Notes: generated by a model from the sequence alone, not told the origin. A stretch of DNA of 64,000 bases from Aeromonas veronii (GCA_041319085.1 CP101033.1:2630501-2694500); one strand, 5' to 3'. Shown: positions 52,038-61,655, counted from the stretch's first letter. Numbers and translations: made by a program.

Positions 52038-55000
52038 ATGTTTTCCAAGTTCTTCATAGAACGCCCCATCTTCGCCAGCGTGATTTCGATCATTATCGTG
52101 CTGGGCGGGTTGGCGGCGATGCGGGCGCTCCCCATTGAGCAATATCCCCAGATCACCCCGCCGGTGGTCTCGGTCACGGCGTTTTATCCGGGCGCAACCC
52201 CGGAGGTGATCTCCCAGACCGTAGCGGCACCGCTGGAGCAGCAGATCAACGGCGTCGAACGGATGATCTACATGCAGTCGGGGTCGGCCTCCAACGGCCA
52301 GATGAGCCTCAACGTCTACTTCGAGATCGGCACCGATCCGGATCAGGCTACCATCAACGTCAACAACCGGGTCTCGGCCGCCATGGCCCAGTTGCCGGAA
52401 GAGGTGAAAAAGCAGGGGGTCACGGTCAAGAAGAAATCGACTTCCATCCTGCAGGTGGTCACCCTGCAGTCACCGAACGGCTCGTTTGATACCACCTATC
52501 TGTCGAACTACGCCCTGCTCAACATCATCGACGAGCTCAAGCGGATTCCCGGCATCGGTGATACCACCCTGTTTGGCGGTACCGACTATGCCATGCGCAT
52601 CTGGCTGCGGCCGGATCGACTGGCCCAGCTCGAGCTCACCCCGAGCGATGTGATCGGCGCCATTCGCGAGCAGAACACCCAGTTCGCGGCAGGCAAGATC
52701 GGTACTCAGCCCACCACGGCCCCCATCGACTTCACCTACACGGTGCAGACCAAGGGGCGCCTTGAGGATGTGAAGGAGTTCCAGAACATCATCGTCCGCT
52801 CCATGCCCGATGGCTCCAAGATCCGGGTCCGCGATGTCGCTCGGGTCGAACTGGGGGGCAAGGATTATGATCTGGTCGCCCGCGCCAACGGCAAACCGGC
52901 CATCGGTATCGCTACCTATCTGCAACCGGGCGCCAACGCCGTCGCGGTTGCAGATGCGGTACACGCCACCATGGAGCGACTCAAGGAGCGCTTCCCGCAG
53001 GATATCGAGTACCAGATCCCCTACGACACCACCGAGTTCGTGAAGATCTCCATCGAGGAGGTGGTACACACCCTGTTCGAGGCGATCGTACTGGTTTTTA
53101 TCGTGGTCTACCTGTTCCTGCAAAACTTCCGCGCCACCCTGATCCCCTGTATCGCGGTGCCGGTATCGCTCATCGGGACCTTCGCCGGCATGCTGGTGCT
53201 CGGTTTCTCCATCAACCTGCTGACCCTGTTCGGCATGGTGCTTGCCATCGGTATCGTGGTGGATGACGCCATCGTGGTGCTCGAAAACGTCGAGCGGATC
53301 ATGAGCGAGAAGAAGTGCTCGCCCAAAGAGGCTGCCATCCTCGCCATGCAGGAGGTCTCCGGTCCGGTGGTCGCCATCGTGCTCGTGCTCTGCGCCGTGT
53401 TCCTGCCGGTCGCCTTTATGGGTGGCATGACAGGGGTGATGTACAAACAGTTCGCCATCACGGTCGCGGTCTCGGTCGCTATCTCCGGTCTGGTGGCACT
53501 GACCCTCTCTCCGGCCCTCTGTGCCGTGTTGCTGAAAGAGGGACACCACAAACCGGCCCGCTTCTTCGTCTGGTTCAACAACAGTTTTGACAAGCTGACC
53601 AGCCGCTACGTGCGCGGGGTGGCCTTCCTCAACCGTCGGGTGGGGGTCGCCTTTGCCATCATCGCCGTGCTGATCCTCTCCATCTACGGCCTCTTCCTGA
53701 AAGTGCCGGGCGAGCTGGTACCTAACGAAGATCAGGGCTACCTCATCGCTGCCGTCATGCTGCCGGATGCCGCCGCCATGAGCCGTACCCAGGAAGTGGC
53801 CGACAAGTTTGACCAGATCGCCATGGCCAACCCCCATGTGAAGGATGTGATCACCTTCTCGGGCTTTGACATTCTCTCCAATGCCATCATCAGCAACAGC
53901 GGCATGACCTTCATTACCCTGAAGGACTGGAGCGAGCGCCAGGGGGCCGGGCAAGACTCCTTCTCGTTGGCCAAGATCTTCCAGGGCATGGGCCTGATGG
54001 GACTGGCAGATGGCTTCGTCGCCTCTTTCAACCCGCCTCCCATTCAGGGGATGTCCACCACTGGCGGCCTGGAGGCCTATCTGCAGAACCGTGGCACCGG
54101 CAACGCCCAAGCCTTCTCCGGCGAAGTGCAGCGCTTCCTCGATGCGGCCAAGGAGCGTCCGGAGTTTACCAGCGTCACCACCACCTACCGCGCCAACGTG
54201 CCGCAGGTCTATCTGGACCTGGATCGCGAAAAGGCCAAAGCGCTGGGGCTACCGATCAACGCGGTGTTTGACACCATGCAGGCCACCTTCGGCCAGGTCT
54301 ATGTCAACGACTTCAACCAATTCGGTCGTACCTACCGGGTGCAGTTGCAGTCCGAGGCAGACTACCGCGCCAAGAAGAGCGACATCCGCAACGTCTATGT
54401 CCGCTCCGACAAGGGGGAGATGATCCCGCTCAGCAGTCTGGTGACAGTGCGTGATGCCACTGGCCCCGAGCTGGTAGAGCGCTTCAACATCTTCCAGGCC
54501 GCCAAGATCATGGCCCAGCCCGCCCCTGGCTACAGCTCGGGTCAGGCCATCGCTGCGCTGGAGGAGGTCGCTAATGAGGCTCTTGGCAACGACGCCAAGC
54601 TGGAGTGGACCGGCTCCGCCTATCAGGAGAAGGCCTCTGCCGGCAGCGCAGGCATGGCGTTCGGCTTCGGTATTGTGATGATATTCCTCATTCTGGCCGC
54701 CCAGTATGAACGCTGGAGCCTGCCGTTTGCGGTGATCACCGCGGTGCCGTTCGCTCTGTTCGGCGCCCTGCTTGCCACCTGGGCGGTGGGTCTGACCAAC
54801 AACGTCTACTTCCAGATCGGACTGGTGACGCTCGTCGGGCTGGCGGCCAAGAACGCCATCCTGATCGTGGAATTCGCGGTGATGAAGCACGAAGAGGGGA
54901 TGAGCCTCATCGAGTCGGCACTGGAGGCAGCGCGCCTGCGTTTCCGCCCCATCGTGATGACCTCGCTGGCCTTCATTCTCGGCTGTGTGCCGCTGGTCAC

Positions 55001-55148
55001 CTCCAGCGGTGCAGGTGCGGCAAGCCGTCACGCCCTCGGCTGGCCGGTCATCGGCGGTATGCTGGCGGCCACCTTTATCGCCATCTTCTTTATCCCGCTC
55101 TTCTTCCGCCTCATCATGAAAGGGTCGGCAAAAGGAGCTAAGCAGTAA
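52038..55148 (+). CDS. RND multidrug efflux permease (AcrB/MexF type, HAE1)
   Basis: A 1036-residue proton-driven exporter. It starts M-F-S-K-F-F-I-E-R-P-I-F-A-S-V, typical of HAE1 pumps. Helix 4 carries the proton-relay aspartates in G-I-V-V-D-D-A-I-V-V-L-E-N-V-E-R (about 404-419), and the matching lysine segment is G-L-A-A-K-N-A-I-L-I-V-E-F (about 937). Two large periplasmic loops are present. It works with the adaptor encoded just upstream. No TolC-like gene or dedicated regulator is adjacent. A strong terminator follows. Confidence 0.95.
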   Translation: MFSKFFIERPIFASVISIIIVLGGLAAMRALPIEQYPQITPPVVSVTAFYPGATPEVISQTVAAPLEQQINGVERMIYMQSGSASNGQMSLNVYFEIGTDPDQATINVNNRVSAAMAQLPEEVKKQGVTVKKKSTSILQVVTLQSPNGSFDTTYLSNYALLNIIDELKRIPGIGDTTLFGGTDYAMRIWLRPDRLAQLELTPSDVIGAIREQNTQFAAGKIGTQPTTAPIDFTYTVQTKGRLEDVKEFQNIIVRSMPDGSKIRVRDVARVELGGKDYDLVARANGKPAIGIATYLQPGANAVAVADAVHATMERLKERFPQDIEYQIPYDTTEFVKISIEEVVHTLFEAIVLVFIVVYLFLQNFRATLIPCIAVPVSLIGTFAGMLVLGFSINLLTLFGMVLAIGIVVDDAIVVLENVERIMSEKKCSPKEAAILAMQEVSGPVVAIVLVLCAVFLPVAFMGGMTGVMYKQFAITVAVSVAISGLVALTLSPALCAVLLKEGHHKPARFFVWFNNSFDKLTSRYVRGVAFLNRRVGVAFAIIAVLILSIYGLFLKVPGELVPNEDQGYLIAAVMLPDAAAMSRTQEVADKFDQIAMANPHVKDVITFSGFDILSNAIISNSGMTFITLKDWSERQGAGQDSFSLAKIFQGMGLMGLADGFVASFNPPPIQGMSTTGGLEAYLQNRGTGNAQAFSGEVQRFLDAAKERPEFTSVTTTYRANVPQVYLDLDREKAKALGLPINAVFDTMQATFGQVYVNDFNQFGRTYRVQLQSEADYRAKKSDIRNVYVRSDKGEMIPLSSLVTVRDATGPELVERFNIFQAAKIMAQPAPGYSSGQAIAALEEVANEALGNDAKLEWTGSAYQEKASAGSAGMAFGFGIVMIFLILAAQYERWSLPFAVITAVPFALFGALLATWAVGLTNNVYFQIGLVTLVGLAAKNAILIVEFAVMKHEEGMSLIESALEAARLRFRPIVMTSLAFILGCVPLVTSSGAGAASRHALGWPVIGGMLAATFIAIFFIPLFFRLIMKGSAKGAKQ

Positions 55149-55178
55149 GGCCTAGCCTGCAGCCTCGCTGATAACCCC

Positions 55179-55206
55179 TACCCCCGCACCTGCGGGGGTA
55201 TTTTTT
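55179..55206 (+). terminator. intrinsic terminator of the RND operon
   Basis: TACCCCCGCA-cc-TGCGGGGGTA, a 10 bp stem, followed by TTTTTT. Confidence 0.93.
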
Positions 55207-55302
55207 ATCTCTTGCCCCGCCATGGTGCCTGTGAGCGCTCCTTGACCTTCTCCCAGAAGCAAGGTTTAGAGTCTGAGCACTTTATCCTGAAGGATAACCG
55301 GA

Positions 55303-55788
55303 TTGTCACTCACCCAGCTTACTGCAAGATTGCCCTGCGTTGCTCTGGCCCGGCTGTTGCTGGCGCTGCTGCTTATCTGCAATCTGACCCTCTGCATCAG
55401 CTGGCATGGAGCGCAACCAGCGCTCGATACCTCGCCCCAACAAATGGCCTCCCAACCCCACAACCTGGTGATGAGTCGCGGCGAGCCGATGGCGATCATG
55501 GATCACCAATCCCCTACGGCCTCCCTCTCTTGCCATCAGGGGATGGGAGATGACGCCACCCCAAGCGGTGACTGCCAGATGCAGACCGGCGTCTCTGGCG
55601 CAGCCAGTGCCCTGCCGCTGCTTGGCATACTGATCTCCCTCTTTTTCTTGCCGCTGTTGTTGCTGCCCCTTGGCACGGCGAGCAGCGTGCTGGACAACTG
55701 GTTGCGGGATCCCTTCCTGCGATCCCGCGGTACTCACCCTCCCTCCTGGCCGCGCCGACACCTGATGCTGTCGGTGCTGCGTCACTAG
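55303..55788 (+). CDS. Met/His/Cys-containing membrane protein at the head of the cus operon
   Basis: A 161-residue protein with a hydrophobic N-terminal segment (about residues 12-33), a polar stretch containing several Met, His and Cys (M-A-I-M-D-H-Q-S and L-S-C-H-Q-G-M-G-D, then D-C-Q-M-Q-T) and a second membrane segment (about 103-128). Such residues between membrane segments suggest a periplasmic copper-binding loop, like small proteins leading other copper-efflux operons (DUF2946-like in style). The start is a TTG with AAGG upstream and is uncertain. No family is assigned. Confidence 0.6.
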   Translation: MSLTQLTARLPCVALARLLLALLLICNLTLCISWHGAQPALDTSPQQMASQPHNLVMSRGEPMAIMDHQSPTASLSCHQGMGDDATPSGDCQMQTGVSGAASALPLLGILISLFFLPLLLLPLGTASSVLDNWLRDPFLRSRGTHPPSWPRRHLMLSVLRH

Positions 55789-55937
55789 AACGATCTTCTA
55801 CTGCGTGCCTGCGGCAAGGTTGACCTTGCCCGTGTCTGCACGCCTTGCTTGACCCTGTGAACACTGGCCCGCCAGCAACAGGGAGTCGTGCGTCTGCTGA
55901 CTCGTCAGCAACGCCCCGTTTGCCGCTAGCCCCTTTG

Positions 55938-55957
55938 GTGAGGCCTTGCACCTCACC
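55938..55957 (+). promoter_or_regulatory. hairpin upstream of cusB
   Basis: GTGAGG and CCTCAC pair around CCTTGCA-type loop sequence in the 200-base gap between the first gene and the 33-codon frame; possible mRNA processing element. Confidence 0.3.
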
Positions 55958-55989
55958 CGACCGGCGGCCTGCACAAGAGAAGACGTATC

Positions 55990-56091
55990 ATGTCACCAGC
56001 CCACTTTTCACCGACCAAGGTCGCCGCCTTCGCGGGCGCATTGTCCCCCTGCACGTTCTGCATGCAGATCCACGCCGGAGGCCACTCATGA
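55990..56091 (+). CDS. 33-residue Cys/His-containing leader frame overlapping cusB
   Basis: A short frame starting M-S-P-A-H-F-S-P and containing C-T-F-C-M-Q-I-H-A-G-G-H near its end. Its TGA overlaps the cusB ATG (ATGA, 56088-56091). GAGAAG lies upstream of its ATG at loose spacing. The C-x-x-C-M plus two His suggests a metal-responsive leader peptide, but translation is not proven. Confidence 0.4.
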   Translation: MSPAHFSPTKVAAFAGALSPCTFCMQIHAGGHS

Positions 56092-57620
56092 ACAAGACCA
56101 TCCTGATGTCAGCCCTGCTGCTCGCCCTTGGCGCAGGTGGCGGCTACTGGGCCGCCAAACAGAGTGCCGATGTCACCAGCGCCAAAGAGAAAACGCCCCT
56201 TTACTGGGTCAACCCCATGGATCCCCGCGACAAGCGCGATGCCCCCGCCAAGGACAACATGGGGATGGACTTTATCCCCGTCTATGAGGAAAAACAGGGC
56301 GGCTCACCTGGCACAGTCACCATCAGCCCCGAGATCCAGCAGAACCTGGGAGTTCGGCTCGCCAAGGTGGAGAAGCTCCCCATCCACCAGCAGATTGAAA
56401 CCGTGGGCTACGTCGGCTATGACGAAGATCGGCTGGAAGCCATCAACGCCCGTATGGCAGGCTGGATCCGCACCCTCGCCATCAAGAGCGAGGGACAGCA
56501 GGTGAGCAAGGGGAGCCTTATTTACGAGCTCTACGCGCCGGATCTGGTCAACGCCCAGCATGAGTATCTGCTCGCCCTCAACACCGCCAACCCCCTGCTG
56601 CTGCGCGCCGCCGAGGGCAAGCTCAAGTCCCTGCAGGTGCCGGCAGATCAAATCGCCGCCCTCAAGCGCAGCCATCAGGTGCGCGAAACCATTGGTATCT
56701 ATGCGCCCAGCAGCGGTTATGTCTCGGAGCTGAAAGTGCGTGAGGGCCAATATGTGGAGCCCGCAGCCGCCCTGTTCAACATCAGCACCCTGCAGCAGGT
56801 GTGGGTCAGCGCCGAGGTGTTCGAGCGCCAGGCCGCCCAGCTGAAGGTGGGGGATCCGGTCACCATGACCCTCGACTACACCCCGGGCCGCCGCTGGCAG
56901 GGTCGGGTCGATTACCTCTACCCGACCCTGGATGCCGCCACCCGCACTCTCAAGGTACGGCTGCGCTTTGCCAACCCCGATGAGTTCTTGAAACCCAACA
57001 TGTTCGCCAAGGTGAGCATTCGCACCGGGCAGGGAGAACCCCGGCTGGTGGTACCGAGCGAAGCGGTGATCCGTACCGGCAGCCAGGACAGACTGGTACT
57101 GGCACTGGGGGATGGCAACTTCAAGTCAGTGGCCGTCACCCTGGGCCCCCAGTTTGGCGACAAGGTCGCCATCCGGGAGGGAGTTGAAGCGGGGGACAGC
57201 ATCGTCAGCTCGGCCCAGTTCCTGCTTGACTCGGAATCGGCTATCGACTCGGACTTCCAGCGCATGACGGCGGTGCGCCCCGCCCAGGTGTGGACCCAGG
57301 GCGAGGTTGAAAGCATCGATCTGGCCAACCGCACCCTGATGGTCTCCCACCAGCCCATCCCCGAGTGGCAGTGGCCCGCCATGGAGATGGAGTTCACCGT
57401 CGCCGAGGGGGTCGATATGAGCAAGCTGGCCGAAGGGCAGACCCTGCACCTGCAGGTAATGCAGGAGGGGGATGAGTACCGCATCACCACCATCCATCAG
57501 GAGAAGGCACCCGCTACTGACGGCGACGCCAAACCTGCGACGGATGAGATGGAGAAGATGGAAGGCATGGACCATAGCCAGCATCAGATGGCGATGCCCG
57601 AGATGGAGAAGAAGTCATGA
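56088..57620 (+). CDS. cusB: Cus-type copper/silver efflux adaptor CusB with fused CusF domain
   Basis: A 510-residue periplasmic adaptor. It has a membrane-anchor segment at residues 4-22, then the CusB-type metal-binding stretch Y-W-V-N-P-M-D-P ... N-M-G-M-D-F-I-P-V-Y (about 38-66). The lipoyl, hairpin and beta-barrel domains run to about 400. From about 405 a CusF-like domain follows, with V-S-H-Q-P-I-P-E-W-Q-W-P-A-M-E-M-E-F supplying the His, Trp and two Met ligands for Cu(I)/Ag(I). The tail is Met/His-rich (M-D-H-S-Q-H-Q-M). GGAGG precedes the ATG. Its stop overlaps mini-ORF 1. Confidence 0.93.
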   Translation: MNKTILMSALLLALGAGGGYWAAKQSADVTSAKEKTPLYWVNPMDPRDKRDAPAKDNMGMDFIPVYEEKQGGSPGTVTISPEIQQNLGVRLAKVEKLPIHQQIETVGYVGYDEDRLEAINARMAGWIRTLAIKSEGQQVSKGSLIYELYAPDLVNAQHEYLLALNTANPLLLRAAEGKLKSLQVPADQIAALKRSHQVRETIGIYAPSSGYVSELKVREGQYVEPAAALFNISTLQQVWVSAEVFERQAAQLKVGDPVTMTLDYTPGRRWQGRVDYLYPTLDAATRTLKVRLRFANPDEFLKPNMFAKVSIRTGQGEPRLVVPSEAVIRTGSQDRLVLALGDGNFKSVAVTLGPQFGDKVAIREGVEAGDSIVSSAQFLLDSESAIDSDFQRMTAVRPAQVWTQGEVESIDLANRTLMVSHQPIPEWQWPAMEMEFTVAEGVDMSKLAEGQTLHLQVMQEGDEYRITTIHQEKAPATDGDAKPATDEMEKMEGMDHSQHQMAMPEMEKKS

Positions 57621-57697
57621 TCCCTTCCATCATGCGCTGCTTGGCAGGCAACCGCTCTTCGCTCTCTACACCAAATGAGCAAGGAGCCCAATCATGA
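57617..57697 (+). CDS. 26-residue mini-ORF 1 between cusB and cusA
   Basis: It starts M-I-P-S-I-M-R-C-L-A-G-N-R, closely matching the CusA N-terminus ([13 protein letters not shown]), then diverges and ends G-A-Q-S. Its ATG overlaps the cusB stop (57617-57620) and its TGA overlaps the ATG of mini-ORF 2 (57694-57697). It has its own Shine-Dalgarno within the end of cusB. It looks like a partial tandem duplication of the cusA start that has kept an open frame. Confidence 0.55.
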   Translation: MIPSIMRCLAGNRSSLSTPNEQGAQS

Positions 57698-57777
57698 TCC
57701 CGTCGATATCTTGCCGCTTTACTAGCGACCATGTCCTGCCGTTCACGCCACGCCAAGAGGGAGGAGCCAAGTCATGA
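57694..57777 (+). CDS. 27-residue mini-ORF 2 between cusB and cusA
   Basis: It starts M-I-P-S-I-S-C-R-F and ends E-G-G-A-K-S. AAGGAG lies eight bases before its ATG. It is joined by ATGA overlaps to mini-ORF 1 upstream and to cusA downstream (57774-57777), so a ribosome could pass from cusB through both mini-ORFs into cusA. Only the first five residues match CusA; the remainder is unlike it. Confidence 0.5.
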   Translation: MIPSISCRFTSDHVLPFTPRQEGGAKS

Positions 57778-60700
57778 TCCCCTCCATCATTCGCTGGTCC
57801 GTAGGCAACCGCTTTCTGGTGCTGCTATTGACCCTCATGCTCACCGCCTGGGGGCTCTGGTCGGTCAAGCAGACCCCGGTAGACGCCCTGCCGGATCTCT
57901 CCGACGTACAGGTGATCATCAAGACGGCCTATCCGGGCCAGGCGCCCCAGGTGGTGGAGGATCAGGTGACCTACCCGCTCACCACCGCCATGCTGGCGGT
58001 GCCGGGGGCCACCACGGTGCGCGGCTACTCCTTCTTCGGCGACTCCTTCGTCTATGTGCTGTTTGACGACAACACTGACCTCTACTGGGCCCGCGCCCGG
58101 GTGCTGGAGTATCTGAGCCAGGTTGCCCCCAACCTGCCCGCCTCCGCCCGTCCCCAGCTCGGCCCCGATGCCACCGGGGTGGGCTGGGTCTATCAGTACG
58201 CGCTGGTGGACAGAACCGGCAAGCATGACCTCAGCCAGCTCACCTCCCTGCAAAACTGGTTCCTCAAGTACGAGTTGCAGACGGTGGACGGGGTCTCCGA
58301 GGTCGCCACCGTGGGCGGCATGGTGCGCCAGTATCAGGTGCGGGTCGACCCGGACAAGCTGCGCGCCTACGGCATCCCGCTCTCCCTTATCGAGACCGCC
58401 ATCAAGCAGGGCAATCAGGAGACCGGTGCCTCCGTCATCGAGATGGCGGAAGCGGAGTATATGGTGCGCTCCAACGGCTATCTGAAAAGCGTCGAGGATC
58501 TGAAACAGATCCCACTCGGCACCAATGTGCGCGGCGCCCCGCTGCTGCTGGGGGACGTGGCGGATGTGGTCACCGGCCCCCAGATGCGACGTGGCATCGC
58601 CGAGCTCAATGGCGAGGGAGAAGTGGTGGGTGGCATCATCGTCATGCGCTACGGCGAAAATGCCCAGCACACCATCGACGGGGTCAAGGCGCGGCTGGCG
58701 GAGCTCAAAAGCAGCCTGCCAGAGGGGGTGGAGGTCGTCACCGTCTACGATCGCTCCGACCTTATCCAGCGCGCCATCGACAACCTCTCCGGCAAGCTGG
58801 TGGAGGAGTTCGCCGTAGTGGTGCTGGTCTGCCTCGCCTTCCTGTTCCACCTGCGCTCGTCGCTGGTGGTGGTCATCACCCTGCCCATCGCCATTCTGGT
58901 GGCCTTTATCGTGATGCACCTGCAGGGGATCAACGCCAACATCATGTCGCTGGGGGGGATCGCCATCGCCATCGGCGCCATGGTGGATGGCGCCATCGTG
59001 ATGATCGAGAACGTCCACAAACACATGGAGCGGGAGGCGCTCACCGACAAGAACCGCTGGCGCATCATCACCGAGGCGAGCATCGAGGTGGGGCCCGCCA
59101 TCTTCTTCTCCCTGCTGATCATCACTATCAGCTTCCTGCCGGTGTTCGCGCTGGAGGCGCAGGAGGGGCGGATGTTCCACCCCCTCGCCTTTACCAAGAC
59201 CTACGCCATGGCCGCCGCTGCCGTACTCGCCATCACGCTGGTGCCGGTGATCATGGGTTACTTCATCCGTGGCAAGGTGCTGGCGGAGCAGGCCAATCCG
59301 CTGAACCGTGGCTTAAGCCAGGGCTATGTGCCACTGCTCAAGGCCGTCTTGGCCCGTCCAAAAACCACCCTGGCCATCGCCGCCGTGGTCACGGTGGCGG
59401 GCTTCTGGCCGCTCAAGTACCTGGGCTCCGAGTTCATACCGCCGCTCGATGAGGGGGACATCATGTATATGCCCACCACGGCGGCCAATATCTCGGTGGG
59501 CAAGGCGCGGGAGATTTTGCAGCAGACCGACAAGCTCATTCGCACCGTGCCCGAGGTGCAGAACGTGTTCGGCAAGGCGGGTCGAGCCGAGACCGCTACC
59601 GACCCCGCCGATCTGGTGATGATGGAGACCAGCATCCAGCTCAAGCCCCGGGATCAGTGGCGCCCCGGCATGACCCCGGAGAAGCTGAAAGAAGAGCTCG
59701 ACTCCCTAATTCGCTTCCCCGGCCTCACCAACGCCTGGGTGCCCCCCATCAAGACCCGCATCGACATGCTGGCCACCGGTATCAAGACCCCGGTCGGCAT
59801 CAAGATAGCGGGGCCCGATCTCAAGGTGATCCAGCAACTCGGCCAACAGCTCGAACAGATCGTTGGCAAGGTGGAGGGCGCCTCATCGGTCTACGCCGAG
59901 CGGGTGGCGGGTGGCCGCTACGTCAAGGTGGATATCGACCGACTGAAAGCGGCCCGCTACGGCCTCAACATCGCCGATGTGCAGGCGGTGCTCGCCACCG
60001 CGGTGGGCGGCATGGAGGTGGGCCAAACCATCGAGGGGCGCGAGCGCTATCCCATCAACCTGCGCTACCCCCAGAGCTATCGCGACTCGGTGGCGAGCCT
60101 CGAGCTGCTGCCGGTGGTCACTCCAAGTGGCGCACGCATCGCCCTGGCGGACGTGGCGCGTGTCTACATCAGCGATGAAGCCCCCATGCTGCGCAGTGAA
60201 AACGCGCGCCTCAACGGCTGGGTCTACGTCGATATTCGCGGCCGCGACATCGGCTCTTTCGTGGTACAGGCCAAGGCCGAGGTGGACAAGCAGCTGGTGC
60301 TGCCGGCGGGCTACGCCCTCACCTGGTCCGGCCAATACGAGTACATGGAGCGGGCCAAGGCGCGCCTCGCCTACGTGGTGCCGCTCACGGTCGCCATCAT
60401 AGTGCTGCTGCTCTATCTGGCGTTTCGCCGCTTCCAGGAGGTGCTGCTCATTCTCACCACCTTGCCGCTGGCAGTGGTGGGCGGGATCTGGACCCTCTGG
60501 CTGCTCGACTTCAACCTCTCGGTAGCGGTCGGGGTGGGCTTTATCGCACTGGCCGGGGTGGCGGTGGAGACCGGCGTCCTGATGCTGGTCTACCTCAACC
60601 ATGCCTGGGATGACCTGGTGGCCAGTGGCAAGCCGGACAAGGCGGGTCTGCACCGGGCGGTGATCCACGGCGCCGCCCTGCGCCTTCGCCCCAAGATGAT

Positions 60701-60914
60701 GACGGTGGTCACCATCATCGCCGGCCTGTTGCCCATCATGTGGAGCCACGGCACCGGCTCCGAGGTGATGCAGCGCATCGCCGCCCCGATGATCGGTGGC
60801 ATGGTGAGCGCGCTGGTGCTGACCCTCTTGGTGCTGCCCGCCGCCTACTACCTGTGGCGCTGCCGCAGCCTGCAGCAGCTCACCACTGCGGAGCAGCAGG
60901 AGTCATCACACTGA
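57774..60914 (+). CDS. cusA: Cus-type copper/silver RND efflux pump CusA
   Basis: A 1046-residue heavy-metal RND exporter (HME family). It starts [16 protein letters not shown]. The helix 4 proton-relay segment [16 protein letters not shown] (about 402-417) matches the CusA (Cu/Ag) type better than CzcA. Large periplasmic loops contain several methionines, including M-M-E-T-S and R-P-G-M-T. It pumps Cu(I)/Ag(I) out with CusB and an outer-membrane channel encoded elsewhere. GGAGG precedes the ATG. Confidence 0.95.
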   Translation: MIPSIIRWSVGNRFLVLLLTLMLTAWGLWSVKQTPVDALPDLSDVQVIIKTAYPGQAPQVVEDQVTYPLTTAMLAVPGATTVRGYSFFGDSFVYVLFDDNTDLYWARARVLEYLSQVAPNLPASARPQLGPDATGVGWVYQYALVDRTGKHDLSQLTSLQNWFLKYELQTVDGVSEVATVGGMVRQYQVRVDPDKLRAYGIPLSLIETAIKQGNQETGASVIEMAEAEYMVRSNGYLKSVEDLKQIPLGTNVRGAPLLLGDVADVVTGPQMRRGIAELNGEGEVVGGIIVMRYGENAQHTIDGVKARLAELKSSLPEGVEVVTVYDRSDLIQRAIDNLSGKLVEEFAVVVLVCLAFLFHLRSSLVVVITLPIAILVAFIVMHLQGINANIMSLGGIAIAIGAMVDGAIVMIENVHKHMEREALTDKNRWRIITEASIEVGPAIFFSLLIITISFLPVFALEAQEGRMFHPLAFTKTYAMAAAAVLAITLVPVIMGYFIRGKVLAEQANPLNRGLSQGYVPLLKAVLARPKTTLAIAAVVTVAGFWPLKYLGSEFIPPLDEGDIMYMPTTAANISVGKAREILQQTDKLIRTVPEVQNVFGKAGRAETATDPADLVMMETSIQLKPRDQWRPGMTPEKLKEELDSLIRFPGLTNAWVPPIKTRIDMLATGIKTPVGIKIAGPDLKVIQQLGQQLEQIVGKVEGASSVYAERVAGGRYVKVDIDRLKAARYGLNIADVQAVLATAVGGMEVGQTIEGRERYPINLRYPQSYRDSVASLELLPVVTPSGARIALADVARVYISDEAPMLRSENARLNGWVYVDIRGRDIGSFVVQAKAEVDKQLVLPAGYALTWSGQYEYMERAKARLAYVVPLTVAIIVLLLYLAFRRFQEVLLILTTLPLAVVGGIWTLWLLDFNLSVAVGVGFIALAGVAVETGVLMLVYLNHAWDDLVASGKPDKAGLHRAVIHGAALRLRPKMMTVVTIIAGLLPIMWSHGTGSEVMQRIAAPMIGGMVSALVLTLLVLPAAYYLWRCRSLQQLTTAEQQESSH

Positions 60915-60974
60915 TGAACAGACCATTTTCAACCAGATAAACAGCAACCTCATAAGCTAAACAAGGAAACCAAG

Positions 60975-61337
60975 ATGAACTACAAGACGCTGACACTGAC
61001 CCTGCTGATTGGCATCGCTACCCACGCAAGCCTGCAGGCCGAAGAGATGATGAACCATGCCGGCCACGACATGAGCCAGATGGGACAAATGGAAGGTATG
61101 AGCGAGATGGGCGATATGGTGATGACCAAAGGGGTCATCAGCCGCATCGACGCACAAAACGGCAAGGTCGGCATCAAGCACGAGGCGATCGACAACCTCA
61201 AGATGCCCGCCATGACCATGGTCTTTCGGGTGGCAGATCCGGCCCTGCTCAAGGATCTGAAGGTAGGGGATGCAGTGCGCTTTCACGCCGAGAACCCGGG
61301 TGGCAAGCTCACCATCACCCAAATCCAGCCGCAGTAA
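60975..61337 (+). CDS. CusF-like periplasmic copper-binding protein
   Basis: A 120-residue protein with a signal peptide (cleavage near L-Q-A|E at residue 22), a Met/His-rich linker (M-M-N-H-A-G-H-D-M-S-Q-M), and an OB-fold CusF domain from about 50. The site reads I-K-H-E-A-I-D-N-L-K-M-P-A-M-T-M. His and the two Met ligands are present, but the capping Trp of E. coli CusF is replaced by Met. It would deliver periplasmic Cu(I) to CusB. It is the last gene of the operon, 60 bases after cusA. Confidence 0.88.
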   Translation: MNYKTLTLTLLIGIATHASLQAEEMMNHAGHDMSQMGQMEGMSEMGDMVMTKGVISRIDAQNGKVGIKHEAIDNLKMPAMTMVFRVADPALLKDLKVGDAVRFHAENPGGKLTITQIQPQ

Positions 61338-61655
61338 ATGCCCGGATCGCTCCGGACCGCCCGGATAAACAAAGAGGGAGGCATCAGCCTCCCTCAGATC
61401 GCAGAAGACCCCCTCTTTTTCAAAGAGGGGGTTCTTTTTCGCTCGGTACCACGGGACCAGTCACTGGCTGACAAGTCGGCATCGTGGCCATCTTCGCAAC
61501 AAAAAAGCATCAGTGACCGCGCTATCGCCCCATAAAGCCCCTCGGGTACCGCATACCGACCATGGTTTTTCGAGATCACATTTTATTCCTTAATAAGTTT
61601 CCTATCCTTAGTGGAGCAGTTAATGTAAGCACAGGATGCCAAACAGGATTGTATA
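61338..61655. other. intergenic region after the cus operon
   Basis: 318 bases. The terminator at 61408-61439 ends the cus operon; the remainder presumably holds the promoter of the HD-GYP gene. No gene is seen. Confidence 0.5.
61408..61439 (+). terminator. intrinsic terminator of the cus operon
   Basis: ACCCCCTCTTT-ttc-AAAGAGGGGGT followed by TCTTTTT. It is nearly identical in sequence to the terminator hairpin at 11799-11829. Confidence 0.92.

Noticed and set aside
52470..54110. 546-codon reverse frame opposite the RND permease
   Set aside because: Shadow of the pump gene; the translation is His/Asp/Gly-rich, typical of antisense of membrane-protein codons.
55306..55785. Reverse frame of 159 codons opposite the first cus gene
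   Set aside because: The forward frame has a membrane-protein pattern, metal-ligand residues and operon context; the reverse frame is Gln-rich and featureless.
55845..56087. An 81-residue upstream extension in frame with cusB
   Set aside because: It lacks similarity to CusB, and the ATG at 56088 has GGAGG and precedes a normal anchor segment.
57825..59180. 451-codon reverse frame opposite cusA
   Set aside because: Same reason; composition is biased and no family is recognisable.
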